From Hyphomicrobiales bacterium (GTDB taxonomy: Bacteria; Pseudomonadota; Alphaproteobacteria; Rhizobiales; Xanthobacteraceae), in NCBI GenBank assembly GCA_021732625.1, contig JAKFUP010000115.1:1-35127 (forward strand): a stretch of DNA of 35,127 bases. Reading direction: 5' to 3'. The position numbers and the translations under genes were made by a program. Position 1 is the first letter of the stretch, and every line of letters begins with the position of its first letter. The notes under the pieces were generated by a model that saw only the letters and a list, made by a program, of their open reading frames with translations, had not been told where the DNA came from and searched no databases. Positions 1-8,502 of this stretch are shown piece after piece.

Positions 1-30
1 TTGGTTGTAGGACAGCGACCCCCACCCAAA

Positions 31-53
31 CCCTCCCCCTTGCAGGGGGAGGG
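31..53. repeat. Perfect C/G hairpin, 10-bp stem with 3-nt loop
   Basis: CCCTCCCCCT pairs perfectly with AGGGGGAGGG around the loop TGC. It lies 27 bp upstream of the TadG-like gene. Short hairpins of this kind are common dispersed repeats in Bradyrhizobium-type genomes (recollection, not checked). No T-run follows on either side, so a terminator role is not supported. Confidence 0.6.
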
Positions 54-79
54 AGCTTCCATTCACACTTTGGCGATCG

Positions 80-1732
80 ATGATCGGCAGCTTCATCTTC
101 AACACATCAGGCAACGTCGCGCTGATGTCGGCGGGTGGCCTGTTGCTGGCCCTGAGCTGTGCAGCTCTTGGCGTCGATGTCGGCGCCGTGTTCGCGGACA
201 AGCGCAAAACCCAAAGCATTGCCGATATTGCCGCCATCGTCGCCGCCGGCGATCTGTCGAACGCCGCCAGGGCTGCGACCGCCGCCGTCACCAAGAACAG
301 CCTTCCGGCAAATGCGCTGGTGTCGGTCGAGCCCGGCATCTACACCACGAATACCGCGCTCGCCCCGGCTGCGCGTTTCGTTGCATCGCCGGCTGCCTCC
401 GCCAACGCCGTGCGCGTCACGCTGCAAACAAAAACGCCGTTGTTTTTCGGCAAGATGCTGGCCGGCGCCGAGCAGCTCGACGTTCGCGCCAGTGCGACCG
501 CGAGCACCACGGCGCTGGCGACCTTCGCCATCGGCTCGCGCCTCGCGTCGCTCAACGGCGGCGTGGTCAATGCCCTGCTCGGCAGCATGCTCGGCGCCTC
601 GCTGTCGTTGTCCGTGCTCGATTATCAGGCGCTGGCGGATGCGAAGATCGACATGTTCGATTTTCTCAACGCGCTCGCGATCAAAGCCGGCATCACCGCG
701 GTCACCTATGACTCGCTGTTGTCCACCAACCTCAAGGTCACCGATGTCGTCTCTGCGCTGCTGGTGGCGCAGAAGGCGGCCAACGGGGTCAACGCGGCGA
801 CCAATGCGTTGACGTCGGTGTCTTTGGCGCTCGCCGGCGTGACGACAAAGGTCACGCCGGCGGCGCTGATTTCGCTCGGCCCCTATTCCGGGCTGAGCGT
901 CGGGCAGAAGCCGAAAGTCTCGGTGATGGCGGCGGTGTTCGATGTGCTTTCGGCGACGGGGTCGGTGGCGAACGGCTCCAATCAAGTCTCGGCGTCGGTC
1001 AACGCAGGCTTGCCCGGCATCGCCAGCATCTCGGTGAAGGCGTCGATCGGCGAGCGGCCGGTGGGTACGAGCTGGATCAATGTCGGCGCCAAGGGCGCCA
1101 GTGTTCACACTGCGCAGACCCGCATCCTGCTCAGCATCCAGTTGCTCGGTTCGGGCAGCGTGGCTTCGGTCAATCTGCCGCTGTATGTCGAGGTCGCTTC
1201 CGGCACCGCCACGCTCAATGCGCTGAGCTGCGGCTATCCCAACATCGCGACCTCGTCGGCGATGCTCGGCGTGTCGCCGGGCATCGTCGATGCGTGGATC
1301 GGCGGCGTCACTGCCGCTGAGTTGAAAAACTTTTCGGTAAAACCCAATCCACCTCCCGCAGCGCTTGCGACCGTCGGCCTCGTCTCGGTCAGCGGCAAGG
1401 CGCATGCGGCGATGGCGAACACCGCAGCAACGCCGGTGAGCTTCAGCTACGCTGATGTGCAGGCGCAAACCAAAAAGACCGTCAACACCACGTCGTTCAC
1501 CTCGTCGCTGACGTCGAGCCTCCTCGGCGATCTGTCGCTGACTGTGCAGGTCGGCCCGCTCGGCCTGCCGATCCCTGGCATCGGCGGCGTGGTCAGCGGC
1601 ATCATCGGCGGCGCGACCGCACCGATCGACCAGATCATCGCCTCGACGCTGGCGGCCCTCGGCGTCGGTGTCGGACAGGCGGATGTCTGGGTGTCGGGAA
1701 TCCGTTGCGATGGTGCGGTGCTGGTGAATTGA
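80..1732 (+). CDS. TadG-like Flp pilus-assembly / secreted protein
   Basis: The 550-residue protein starts with a short polar segment and one hydrophobic helix (about residues 12-36, VALMSAGGLLLALSCAALGV), followed by VDVGAVFADKRKTQSIADIAA. That is the usual N-terminus of TadG-like proteins (putative Flp pilus-assembly TadE/G family), anchored in the inner membrane with the rest in the periplasm. The remainder is rich in Ala, Ser, Val and Gly with few charged residues, and a Gly/Pro-rich hydrophobic stretch (GPLGLPIPGIGGVVSGIIGG) lies near the C-terminus. No tad/cpa genes are adjacent here. The start ATG has no strong ribosome-binding site, but the signal-anchor begins right after it. The family call is good; the exact role in pilus biogenesis is inferred. 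Confidence 0.8.
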   Translation: MIGSFIFNTSGNVALMSAGGLLLALSCAALGVDVGAVFADKRKTQSIADIAAIVAAGDLSNAARAATAAVTKNSLPANALVSVEPGIYTTNTALAPAARFVASPAASANAVRVTLQTKTPLFFGKMLAGAEQLDVRASATASTTALATFAIGSRLASLNGGVVNALLGSMLGASLSLSVLDYQALADAKIDMFDFLNALAIKAGITAVTYDSLLSTNLKVTDVVSALLVAQKAANGVNAATNALTSVSLALAGVTTKVTPAALISLGPYSGLSVGQKPKVSVMAAVFDVLSATGSVANGSNQVSASVNAGLPGIASISVKASIGERPVGTSWINVGAKGASVHTAQTRILLSIQLLGSGSVASVNLPLYVEVASGTATLNALSCGYPNIATSSAMLGVSPGIVDAWIGGVTAAELKNFSVKPNPPPAALATVGLVSVSGKAHAAMANTAATPVSFSYADVQAQTKKTVNTTSFTSSLTSSLLGDLSLTVQVGPLGLPIPGIGGVVSGIIGGATAPIDQIIASTLAALGVGVGQADVWVSGIRCDGAVLVN

Positions 1733-1754
1733 TTTAGCGCTCGATCATACTCGG

Positions 1755-1843
1755 CGTCATGCCCGGCCTCGTGCCGGGCATCCACGTCTTTTGCACTCGT
1801 CGGCACAGGAGACGTGGATGGCCGGGACAAGCCCGGCCATGAC
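1755..1843. repeat. Dispersed palindromic repeat, GTCATGCCCGG type
   Basis: The left end CGTCATGCCCGGC is mirrored by GCCCGGCCATGACG at the right end, and an inner pair (ATCCACGTCT / AGACGTGGAT) extends the palindrome. It fills most of the gap between the TadG-like gene and hisS. Its ends, GTCAT and ATGAC, match those of the other palindromic repeats in this window although the interior differs. Confidence 0.75.
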
Positions 1844-1890
1844 GGGGCAAATGCTTGTCGTGATGTTTGGCGGCTGGTAACACCCGCCTC

Positions 1891-3465
1891 ATGTCCGAAC
1901 AGAAACCCAAAAAGCCCCAAAAGCTGCGTGCGCGCCTGCCGCGCGGGCTGGAAGATCGCGGCCCCGCCGCGATTGCCGCCACGCGCGCGATGACCGCGAA
2001 AATCCGCGAGGTCTACGAGCGCTACGGCTTCGAGCCGGTCGAAACCCCTGCGATGGAATATACCGACGCGCTCGGCAAATTCCTGCCCGATCAGGACCGG
2101 CCGAACGAGGGCGTGTTCTCGTTTCAGGACGACGATGAGCAGTGGATTTCGCTGCGCTACGATCTGACAGCGCCGCTCGCGCGGTACGTCGCCGAGAATT
2201 TCCAGAACCTCGCGCTGCCCTATCGCAGCTATCGCGAGGGCTATGTCTACCGCAACGAGAAGCCGGGGCCGGGACGCTTTCGCCAGTTCATGCAGTTCGA
2301 CGCCGATACGGTGGGCTCGGCATCGCCCGCGGCCGACGCCGAGATGTGCATGATGGCCGCCGACACCATGGAAGCGCTCGGCATTCCGCGCGGGCAGTAT
2401 GTGGTGAAGGTGAATAACCGCAAGGTGCTCGATGGAATGATGGAGAGCATCGGCGCCGTCGATGACAAGCAGAAGCTCGCGATACTAAGGGCAATTGATA
2501 AGGCAGATAAGTTTCCTCCTGACGAAATTGCCAAATTACTTGGCTCTGGCCGCTGGGACGGCGGTGAGGAGGGAAAGGGTGATTACACAAAAGGGGCAGG
2601 CCTTTCTGACGATGGCGTTGTCCGAATTCTGGATTTGCAAGGAATTGGATTAGCAAAAAGACTCGCTCCAAACGCGCCTCGATTTCAGCGGTTCGAAGTT
2701 AGCGAAGAATGGCGCAGCAAAGGGGGCGAATTAGCATGGCTAAACCTGGCTCTTGCGAAATCGCCAATTGGATTAACTGGTGTAAATGAACTTATCGAAA
2801 TTCAAAGTTTGGTTGCATCGGCGGGATATGGCGAAGATCGGATTCGGATAGACTCATCCGTCGTTCGCGGTCTCGAATACTACACTGGCCCGGTCTACGA
2901 AGTTGAACTGCTGCTCGAGACCAAGGACGAGAAGGGCCGCCCGGTGCGGTTCGGCTCTGTCGGCGGTGGTGGACGTTACGACGGACTGGTGTCGCGCTTT
3001 CGCGGCGAGCCTGTTCCCGCAACCGGTTTCTCCATCGGCGTGTCGCGTTTGCAGGCCGCGCTTACCATGCTCGGCAAGCTCGACACCAAGCCGCAAACAG
3101 GACCCGTCGTCGTCACCGTGTTCGGACCTGAGAGCATCACCAGCGCGCAGAAACTCACGGCGATGCTGCGCAAAGAAAACATCCGCGCCGAAATGTATCT
3201 CGGCAATCCGAAGCACGGCATCGGCCAGCAATTGAAATATGCCGACAAGCGCAACTCGCCGTGCGCGATCATTCAAGGCTCCGACGAACGCGAGAAGGGC
3301 GAAGTGCTGATCCGCGATCTGATCGCAGGTTCAGCGCCAAGCGATGCCACGGATCGCGATACGCATCTCAAGAAGCAGGCCGAGGCACAGAAGCCAGTTA
3401 ACGAAGAAGACCTCGTCGCCGAGGTGCAAGAGATTTTGGCGCGGCACAATGTGAAGTGGACATAG
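1891..3465 (+). CDS. hisS: Histidine--tRNA ligase (HisRS)
   Basis: Class II aminoacyl-tRNA synthetase that charges tRNA-His in the cytoplasm. Motif 2 is at about residues 119-134 ([16 protein letters not shown]), the histidine-binding HisA motif at 326-338 ([13 protein letters not shown]), motif 3 at about 375-387 ([13 protein letters not shown]), and an anticodon-binding domain follows. At 524 residues it is the long alphaproteobacterial form; many members of this clade are known to use atypical HisRS/tRNA-His identity rules. The ATG at 1891 (MSEQKPKK) is preferred over an in-frame TTG at 1867. About 2480-2880 (residues 197-330) is much poorer in GC than the flanks and carries four TTA-Leu codons (216, 254, 281, 295) plus ATA, CTA, AGG and AGA, suggesting a recombined segment. 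The frame stays open and the motifs are intact. Confidence 0.95.
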   Translation: MSEQKPKKPQKLRARLPRGLEDRGPAAIAATRAMTAKIREVYERYGFEPVETPAMEYTDALGKFLPDQDRPNEGVFSFQDDDEQWISLRYDLTAPLARYVAENFQNLALPYRSYREGYVYRNEKPGPGRFRQFMQFDADTVGSASPAADAEMCMMAADTMEALGIPRGQYVVKVNNRKVLDGMMESIGAVDDKQKLAILRAIDKADKFPPDEIAKLLGSGRWDGGEEGKGDYTKGAGLSDDGVVRILDLQGIGLAKRLAPNAPRFQRFEVSEEWRSKGGELAWLNLALAKSPIGLTGVNELIEIQSLVASAGYGEDRIRIDSSVVRGLEYYTGPVYEVELLLETKDEKGRPVRFGSVGGGGRYDGLVSRFRGEPVPATGFSIGVSRLQAALTMLGKLDTKPQTGPVVVTVFGPESITSAQKLTAMLRKENIRAEMYLGNPKHGIGQQLKYADKRNSPCAIIQGSDEREKGEVLIRDLIAGSAPSDATDRDTHLKKQAEAQKPVNEEDLVAEVQEILARHNVKWT

Positions 3466-3576
3466 CCTCGTCACGAAATTTCATGCCTGAATTGCCTGCC
3501 CTCACTTTGCCATCACCGAGAATCCGTGCCTTAAGTTTGCCGCAACATTTTCAACGACAAAAACAGGGAGACTCCG

Positions 3577-3777
3577 ATGCCTGAAATCACCGTGAACATG
3601 GCCTCCGGCCGCACCGACGACCAGAAGGCTGGCATGATGCGCGACATCACTCAGGCGCTGGTGAAAAATCTCGGCGTCGATGCGGAAGCCGTCGTGATCC
3701 AGATCAACGAAGCGCCGTTGTCACACAAGATGAAGGGCGGCAAGACCTTCATCGAGCGCAAGGCGGCTGCGAAGTAA
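3577..3777 (+). CDS. 4-oxalocrotonate tautomerase-family protein
   Basis: A 66-residue protein beginning MPEITVNMASGRTDDQK. After removal of Met it exposes Pro1, the catalytic base of the tautomerase superfamily, and it has the usual subunit length of about 60-70 residues. Members form hexamers or dimers and interconvert keto/enol forms of small acids; the substrate cannot be told from sequence. A clear ribosome-binding site (AGGGAGA) precedes the ATG. It lies 111 bp after hisS and ends at a palindromic repeat that separates it from a convergent gene. Confidence 0.88.
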   Translation: MPEITVNMASGRTDDQKAGMMRDITQALVKNLGVDAEAVVIQINEAPLSHKMKGGKTFIERKAAAK

Positions 3778-3794
3778 TTGCTTCGCCACCGCTT

Positions 3795-3907
3795 TCATTG
3801 CGAGGAGCATTGCGACGAAGCAATCCAGATTGCCACCAGAAACTGGATTGTTTCGCAGAGCCTGTCATTGGGCTCGCTCAGGCGAGACTTGGTGGCTCGC
3901 AATGACG
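3795..3907. repeat. Dispersed palindromic repeat, CATTGCGAG type, copy 1
   Basis: The left end TCATTGCGAGGAGC and right end GGCTCGCAATGACG are inverted, with inner GAAGCAATCCAG and CTGGATTGTTTCG. It fills the gap between two convergent genes (tautomerase and DUF3617 protein). Two shorter copies occur at 13297 and 17447. This copy has an extra inner segment and TTCAT instead of GTCAT at its left end. Confidence 0.85.
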
Positions 3908-3914
3908 AACGAAC

Positions 3915-4436
3915 TTACTTCTTCTGCCCTTTGAGGGCCTGCAGATCCTTGATGTTCATCTTCATGCCGCCGGGCATGACGATGTCACCGGCCTTCTGGT
4001 CGGACTTGCACGCGCCCATCCATTTCGCATCGATCGATATCGTCGAATCGCGCGGCGCACCGGCCGCAGCACCCGCGCTCTGCGATGACACTTTCACCGT
4101 GTAGGCGGAGTTGAAGTCACCGGTGAATTCGGCGCGTGTCGTCGATGTCTTGCCGGCGATCGTGCAGACCGAATTGGTGGCGTATCCGGTCGCGGTTTTC
4201 TCGACGTCATTCTTGCTGCACATGTCCGCAGACATCGGGCCGAGGCCGGAGGCCATCTCCTTGTCGGTGGTTTCGTCGGTGCAGTGCTGCATCGCGGTGG
4301 GCGGAGTCTGCACGCCGGCGACCGTCATCCTAATCTCCCACAGTCCGGCTTTGCGGATCGGCAAATCGACGGCGCTAGCGGCATGCGGAAGCATCGTCAC
4401 AACCACAGTGGCAGCGATCAATCGAAAGAGCCTCAT
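3915..4436 (-). CDS. DUF3617-family exported protein
   Basis: The 173-residue product starts with a signal peptide (MRLFRLIAATVVVTMLPHAASA, probable cleavage before VDLP) and continues with RKAGLWEIRMTVAG, the GLWE motif typical of DUF3617 proteins. Cysteines in QHCTDE, DMCSKN, SVCTIAG and GACKSD suggest disulfides in the periplasm. Function of the family is unknown. The start at 4436 is chosen because the signal peptide begins there and GGGAGC lies just upstream; a longer open frame exists. It is followed on the same strand, upstream, by another small exported protein. Confidence 0.85.
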   Translation of the reverse strand: MRLFRLIAATVVVTMLPHAASAVDLPIRKAGLWEIRMTVAGVQTPPTAMQHCTDETTDKEMASGLGPMSADMCSKNDVEKTATGYATNSVCTIAGKTSTTRAEFTGDFNSAYTVKVSSQSAGAAAGAPRDSTISIDAKWMGACKSDQKAGDIVMPGGMKMNIKDLQALKGQKK

Positions 4437-4479
4437 GACTTGCTCCCGACTCAGATGAGAAAGTTGGTGGTGCAGCCCG

Positions 4480-4773
4480 TCAGTAGCGCGCGCGCAACGG
4501 GCGATCGTAACCGCCGGGCGGCACCCAGACGCAGGCAAAGGAAATGTAGCCGCCGTAATTGGCCTGCACCGCGAGCGGCTTCACGACTTTGCCGTAAGAC
4601 GCGCAGTGGTTGACGGCCATCGCCTTGATGTCGGCCTGACCGACGAGGTTGTAAGAGATGATGCCGCCGGTGTCGTTGCCCTTGAACGGAGGGACGGTGT
4701 CGATGAAAGCGTTCGCGGGAGCCGCGACCCATCCGCTCGCCATCAGCGCCAGTGCTGCAACCATCGTTCGCAT
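4480..4773 (-). CDS. Small exported hypothetical protein
   Basis: A 97-residue protein with a cleavable signal peptide (MRTMVAALALMASGWVAAPANA, then FIDTVPPF). The mature part is about 75 residues with two cysteines (NHCASYG and FACVWVPP) likely to form a disulfide. I do not recognise a named family. It sits 43 bp upstream of the DUF3617 gene on the same strand, so the two may be co-transcribed. Divergent from the exported protein at 4947. Confidence 0.7.
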   Translation of the reverse strand: MRTMVAALALMASGWVAAPANAFIDTVPPFKGNDTGGIISYNLVGQADIKAMAVNHCASYGKVVKPLAVQANYGGYISFACVWVPPGGYDRPLRARY

Positions 4774-4946
4774 CGCTCAACTCCAGCCAGTATTCGTGAG
4801 TCGGGACTCTAAGGCCGTCCGGCTGCGATGGAAAGCATGGCAAGGCACTGCGAAACCATGTTGTTCAAGGGTGTTGCCGCGTTGCACTTGACCCCGCGCG
4901 CCCTTCGCGGCACCGTTCCGCACAGATTCAGCAGGTGGGGGGCATC

Positions 4947-5417
4947 ATGCGCGATGTCAGGGCTTTGGCAGGTCTGGTTAGGTTTGGCGTGATGGCGCTT
5001 GCCGTTATGGCTTTCGCTGGAACGGCGGCGCCCGCACAGGCCGCGAACTTCCTCGAACTGAATTTCTATCTCTCCGGCCCGCGCTATGACGGCGACCTGC
5101 CGCCTTGCGAAGCAGCGCTGTCGCGCATCCAGTCGCGGTTTTCCCACAAGGAAGGCAAATTCTGGAACTCGGCGCTGGAGATCACGGGCTTTGACGACGT
5201 GCGCGAGATCGCTTTCCGCCCGTGGCAGTCGAACAGCATTCCGCGCCGGTTTTGCACGGCGACGGCAATGATCAGCGACGGCAAACCGCGCCGGGTGAAT
5301 TTCTCGCTGATCGAAGACGGCGGGCTTGCCGGCTACGGCACTGGCGTCGAGTTCTGCGTCGTCGGCCTCGACCGCAACTGGGCTTACAACCCGGCCTGCA
5401 AGGCTGCGGGCTACTGA
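4947..5417 (+). CDS. Small exported cysteine-containing hypothetical protein
   Basis: The 156-residue product has a signal peptide ending in APAQA (cleavage before ANFLEL). The mature domain carries four cysteines (PPCEAAL, RRFCTAT, VEFCVVG, NPACKAA), consistent with two disulfides in the periplasm. I do not recognise the family. The ATG at 4947 is preferred over a GTG at 4935 because a G-rich ribosome-binding stretch precedes it. The RNase T2 gene follows 142 bp downstream on the same strand. Confidence 0.7.
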   Translation: MRDVRALAGLVRFGVMALAVMAFAGTAAPAQAANFLELNFYLSGPRYDGDLPPCEAALSRIQSRFSHKEGKFWNSALEITGFDDVREIAFRPWQSNSIPRRFCTATAMISDGKPRRVNFSLIEDGGLAGYGTGVEFCVVGLDRNWAYNPACKAAGY

Positions 5418-5420
5418 CCG

Positions 5421-5450
5421 CAGGGTTTCAACCTGCTCGTTTTGTCTTCC
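5421..5450 (+). terminator. Weak terminator-like hairpin
   Basis: GCAGG and CCTGC form a 5-bp stem with a 7-nt loop just after the stop codon at 5417, followed by TCGTTTTGTCTTC. The stem is short, so this is tentative. Confidence 0.35.
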
Positions 5451-5559
5451 CGTTTCCGACAAGCCGCACCGCCTGCACGCACTGCAAAACATTTTGTTCT
5501 TGAAATGTTCTCAAGTCGTGGCTAGGCTCATTCCCCTCTGGGTTGAGGAGCGTACTGCC

Positions 5560-6282
5560 ATGAACTCCATGAAGGCTGGCTTTTTCTCACGCGTCTTTCT
5601 TTCGTTGCGCCTGATCGTCGTCACTGCGCTTGCCGTGATTGCGCTTGGGGTTGTCGGGCCAGCGCAGGCGCAGGATCGGCGGCAGAATGCTCCCGGCGAG
5701 TTTGATTTCTACGTTCTTGCATTGTCATGGTCGCCGTCGTTCTGCGAGGCGGCATCCGAGCGCGGAAACACCGGGCGTTCCCAGCAGGCGCAGTGCGGCG
5801 GCGGACGGCCCTATTCATTCGTGGTGCATGGGCTGTGGCCACAATACGAACGCGGCTTTCCAAATTATTGTACTCGGCCGGCGCCGCGGCTGGAGCGTAA
5901 CGTGATGACGTCAATGCTGGATCTGATGCCGGCGCCCGGCCTGATTTACAATGAGTGGGACAAGCATGGCACCTGCTCGGGCCTCGGCACCCGCGCCTAC
6001 TTCGAAACCATCCGCAAGGCTCGCGCGGTGGTGAAGATTCCGGAAGAGTATCTGGATCTTGCCGATCCGAAGCTCGCCGCGCCCGAAGACATCGAGCAGG
6101 CCTTCATCAAGGTCAATCCGGGCTTGAGCAGTTCGGCGATCTCGGTGGTATGCGACAGCAAGCGTCTTAGCGAGGTGCGCATCTGCATGAGCAAGGATCT
6201 GCAGTTCCGATCCTGCGAGGAAATCGATCGCCGCGCCTGCCGCCGCGACAAGGTTTTGATGCCGCCGGTCCGGGGAAGCTGA
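5560..6282 (+). CDS. Ribonuclease T2-family secreted endoribonuclease
   Basis: The 240-residue protein has a signal peptide (hydrophobic LRLIVVTALAVIALGVVG, cleavage near PAQA/QDRR) and both RNase T2 active-site blocks: CAS I as FVVHGLWPQ with His90, and CAS II as NEWDKHGTC with Glu132, Lys135 and His136. T2 enzymes cut single-stranded RNA through a 2',3'-cyclic phosphate; bacterial forms are periplasmic or secreted and serve RNA scavenging. Several cysteines (FCEAAS, QCGGG, YCTRP, GTCSGL, VVCDS, RICMS, RSCEE, RACRR) fit a disulfide-rich fold. The ATG is chosen because GAGGAG lies 9 nt upstream and the signal peptide follows it. Confidence 0.92.
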   Translation: MNSMKAGFFSRVFLSLRLIVVTALAVIALGVVGPAQAQDRRQNAPGEFDFYVLALSWSPSFCEAASERGNTGRSQQAQCGGGRPYSFVVHGLWPQYERGFPNYCTRPAPRLERNVMTSMLDLMPAPGLIYNEWDKHGTCSGLGTRAYFETIRKARAVVKIPEEYLDLADPKLAAPEDIEQAFIKVNPGLSSSAISVVCDSKRLSEVRICMSKDLQFRSCEEIDRRACRRDKVLMPPVRGS

Positions 6283-6337
6283 GCAGGAAGATCAAGCGAG
6301 CGCTGTTCACGCATGCAAATATGTTGTTATTGCAGGC

Positions 6338-7189
6338 ATGAACTATCGTCACGATTTCCATGCCGGCAACTTCGCCGACGTCATCAAGCATATCGTTCTC
6401 GCGCGCATCCTCACCTATCTGCACCAGAAGGCGGCGGCTTTCCGGGTGATTGATACTCACGCCGGTGCGGGTCTGTACGACCTGACGGGCGACGCGGCGC
6501 AGCGCGGCGGCGAATGGCGTCTCGGCATTGCGCGGCTGATGCAGGCGCGGCTGTCGAGCGAGACGGCGGCCCTCGTTGCGCCCTATCTGGATATCGTCCG
6601 CGCCTTCAATCCGCAGCGCGATCTTGTTGCCTATCCCGGCTCGCCGCTGATTGCTCGCGCGCTGCTGCGGCCGCAAGATCGTCTCACCGCCTGCGAGCTT
6701 GAGCCCGGTGCCCGCAAGCGCTTGATCGGCGCCTTGCGCCGTGACGAACAGGGGCGGGTTGTCGATATCGATGGCTGGACCGCGCTCACGGCCTATGTGC
6801 CGCCAAAGGAGCGCCGTGGTCTGGTGCTGATCGATCCGCCGTTCGAAGATCGTGACGAATACGCGAGGCTCGCCGACCTCTTTGCTGCGGCGTACGCCAA
6901 ATGGCCGAACGGCACCTATATGCTCTGGTATCCGGTCAAGGCGCGGCGCAGTTCTGAGCAACTGGTTGAGCAGGTTGCGGCGCGTGTCGCGGCTCGCGAA
7001 GACTGCCTGCGGGTTGAGTTCAGCGTGGCGCCTCAATCAGCCGACGGGCCGCTGATGTCGGCGGGACTTCTGATCGTCAATCCACCCTGGACGCTCGCGG
7101 CAGAGTTGCGCACGATCCTGCCCGAACTCGAAAAGCCGCTCGGGCAGGGCGGGGCTGGGCGCTTCAAGGTCGATACGCCCAAGCCATGA
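6338..7189 (+). CDS. rlmJ: 23S rRNA (adenine-2030-N6)-methyltransferase
   Basis: The 283-residue protein starts MNYRHDFHAGNFADVIKHIVL, the hallmark N-terminus of RlmJ (YhiR), and carries DTHAGAGLYDLTG in the SAM-binding region and the catalytic DPPF motif at 166-169 (LIDPPFEDRDEY). RlmJ methylates A2030 of 23S rRNA on free rRNA. Length agrees with the E. coli protein (about 280). It lies 55 bp after the RNase T2 gene; no functional link is evident. Confidence 0.95.
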   Translation: MNYRHDFHAGNFADVIKHIVLARILTYLHQKAAAFRVIDTHAGAGLYDLTGDAAQRGGEWRLGIARLMQARLSSETAALVAPYLDIVRAFNPQRDLVAYPGSPLIARALLRPQDRLTACELEPGARKRLIGALRRDEQGRVVDIDGWTALTAYVPPKERRGLVLIDPPFEDRDEYARLADLFAAAYAKWPNGTYMLWYPVKARRSSEQLVEQVAARVAAREDCLRVEFSVAPQSADGPLMSAGLLIVNPPWTLAAELRTILPELEKPLGQGGAGRFKVDTPKP

Positions 7190-7440
7190 GCGGGCGAAGG
7201 TTGGCTGAGCCGCAAAACAATCCACTCCGCCGTAGTCAATTGATCTGGAACCGTATTAAGCTGCTTCCGGCTGGCTTTACGTTCCGCTTCCGCGAATGGG
7301 GGCGGCGGAGTGAAAAGGCGCAGGGCCGTTCGTGGGGATGACGAGCGCGCTACGGTGGCCAATGCTTTCCGGCGGTAAGGTCGGGTCGTTGCGCGGTTTT
7401 GCGCATCGGCGAAGCATTGCGGGGGATGAGGAGTATCCCG

Positions 7441-7656
7441 ATGGCCATGACTGGGACGGTCAAATTCTTCAATGGGGAGCGCGGCTACGGTTTCATCAAG
7501 CCTGACGATGGCGGACGCGACGTGTTCGTTCACATCACGGCAGTGGAACGCGCAGGTTTGAAGGACCTGACCGAGGGGCAACGCATCACGTTCGAAGTCG
7601 AGCCGGACAAGAAGGGCAAAGGCCCCAAAGCGGTCGATCTGGTGATTTCTTCCTGA
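7441..7656 (+). CDS. Cold-shock domain protein (CspA family)
   Basis: A 71-residue single cold-shock-domain protein with RNP1-like KFFNGERGYGFIKPDDGG and RNP2-like DVFVHITAV, binding single-stranded RNA or DNA. The start MAMTGTVKFF is preferred because GAGGAG lies about 8 nt upstream; an in-frame upstream ATG gives a non-family extension. A gene-free stretch of about 250 bp (7190-7440) precedes it, long enough for a structured 5' leader as in other csp genes, but I cannot define one from sequence alone. Confidence 0.93.
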   Translation: MAMTGTVKFFNGERGYGFIKPDDGGRDVFVHITAVERAGLKDLTEGQRITFEVEPDKKGKGPKAVDLVISS

Positions 7657-7800
7657 AGCTGCGGCGGCGCACTTCAGCATAATTGCTTTGATCTGCGATC
7701 GCGGATTGCGGCGTCGCGCGGATGCGCGATTGCAGGATGTTTCTTGGACGATTGTCGCGGCGGACACGAAAGACGTGTCATCCTGCCTCCAAAGCCAGTG

Positions 7801-7836
7801 CATCAAAGAAAATCCCGGGCCACAATGGACCCGGGA
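7801..7836 (-). terminator. Rho-independent-like terminator of the outer-membrane gene
   Basis: Read on the minus strand, a GC-rich stem (TCCCGGGTCC pairing with GGCCCGGGA, loop about 5 nt) is followed by TTTTCTTTGATG. It lies 45 bp past the stop codon of the minus-strand barrel protein. Confidence 0.65.
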
Positions 7837-7881
7837 CAAAGGCTGGCGATTGTTTTCTTCTCGCTTGATTTATGCCGGTCG

Positions 7882-8502
7882 TCAGAACCGGTAATTCACG
7901 CCGAGGCGTATAAGATTCGACTGATAACCGTGGGTCGATCCGGTGGTGATAAAGCGGCTGTCGGACAGATCGACATAAAGATATTCGACCTTGGCGCTCC
8001 AGTTCTGGGTGATGCCGATTTCCGCACCGAGGCCGGCAGTCCATCCAACGGAGGTTTTTGTCTCCGAAAAGGCAAGCGTTTCAGCGCGCAGGCTGCCGAA
8101 GGCAAGACCAGCCGTGCCGTAGAACAGAATGTTGTTCAGTGCGTAGCCCGCCCGGCCGCGCACGGTGCCGAACCAGGGATTTGAGAATTTCCATACGGCA
8201 AAGCGTTCGCTCGCGCTGTTGCCCTGGATGTCGCCCTCAATGCCGAACACCCATGGACCGGTCTGGAAATTGTAGCCGGCTTGAATGCCGCCGAATACGC
8301 CGGATGGCGTTGCGGGGTTGTTGCTGACATCGCCCCAGCCATAGCCGATGTTGCCGCCGATGTAGGGACCGGCCCAGCTATATGCATTCAGAGGCTGATT
8401 GACCGTGTAGGGTTGCGCACTACGTCCGTAGAGATCGGCGGCGCTAGCCGTGGTCGCGAAGCAGATCAGACAAATTGCGCTGCAAACTGCACGGATACTC
8501 AT
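7882..8502 (-). CDS. Outer-membrane beta-barrel (Omp25/31-like porin family) protein
   Basis: The 206-residue product has a signal peptide (MSIRAVCSAICLICFATTASA, then ADLYG) and an eight-strand-type barrel pattern beginning WAGPYIGGNIGYGWG and ending NLIRLGVNYRF with the C-terminal Phe needed for outer-membrane insertion. GYNFQTGPWVFGIEGDIQG and WSAKVEYLYVDL are typical of the Rhizobiales Omp25/Omp31-like family, usually present in many paralogs. The start at 8502 is set by the signal peptide; a longer frame to 8562 lacks one. It is convergent with the csp gene and divergent from uvrC. Confidence 0.88.
   Translation of the reverse strand: MSIRAVCSAICLICFATTASAADLYGRSAQPYTVNQPLNAYSWAGPYIGGNIGYGWGDVSNNPATPSGVFGGIQAGYNFQTGPWVFGIEGDIQGNSASERFAVWKFSNPWFGTVRGRAGYALNNILFYGTAGLAFGSLRAETLAFSETKTSVGWTAGLGAEIGITQNWSAKVEYLYVDLSDSRFITTGSTHGYQSNLIRLGVNYRF

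Noticed and set aside
107-1468. Long minus-strand open frame (453 codons) opposite the TadG-like gene
   Set aside because: Arg/His/Gly-rich antisense shadow of a high-GC gene; no domain, no ribosome-binding site, and the plus frame has a clear signal-anchor and family pattern.
5488-5512. Small ACATTT/AAATGT hairpin upstream of the RNase T2 gene
   Set aside because: Only 6 AT-rich pairs; not distinguishable from chance.
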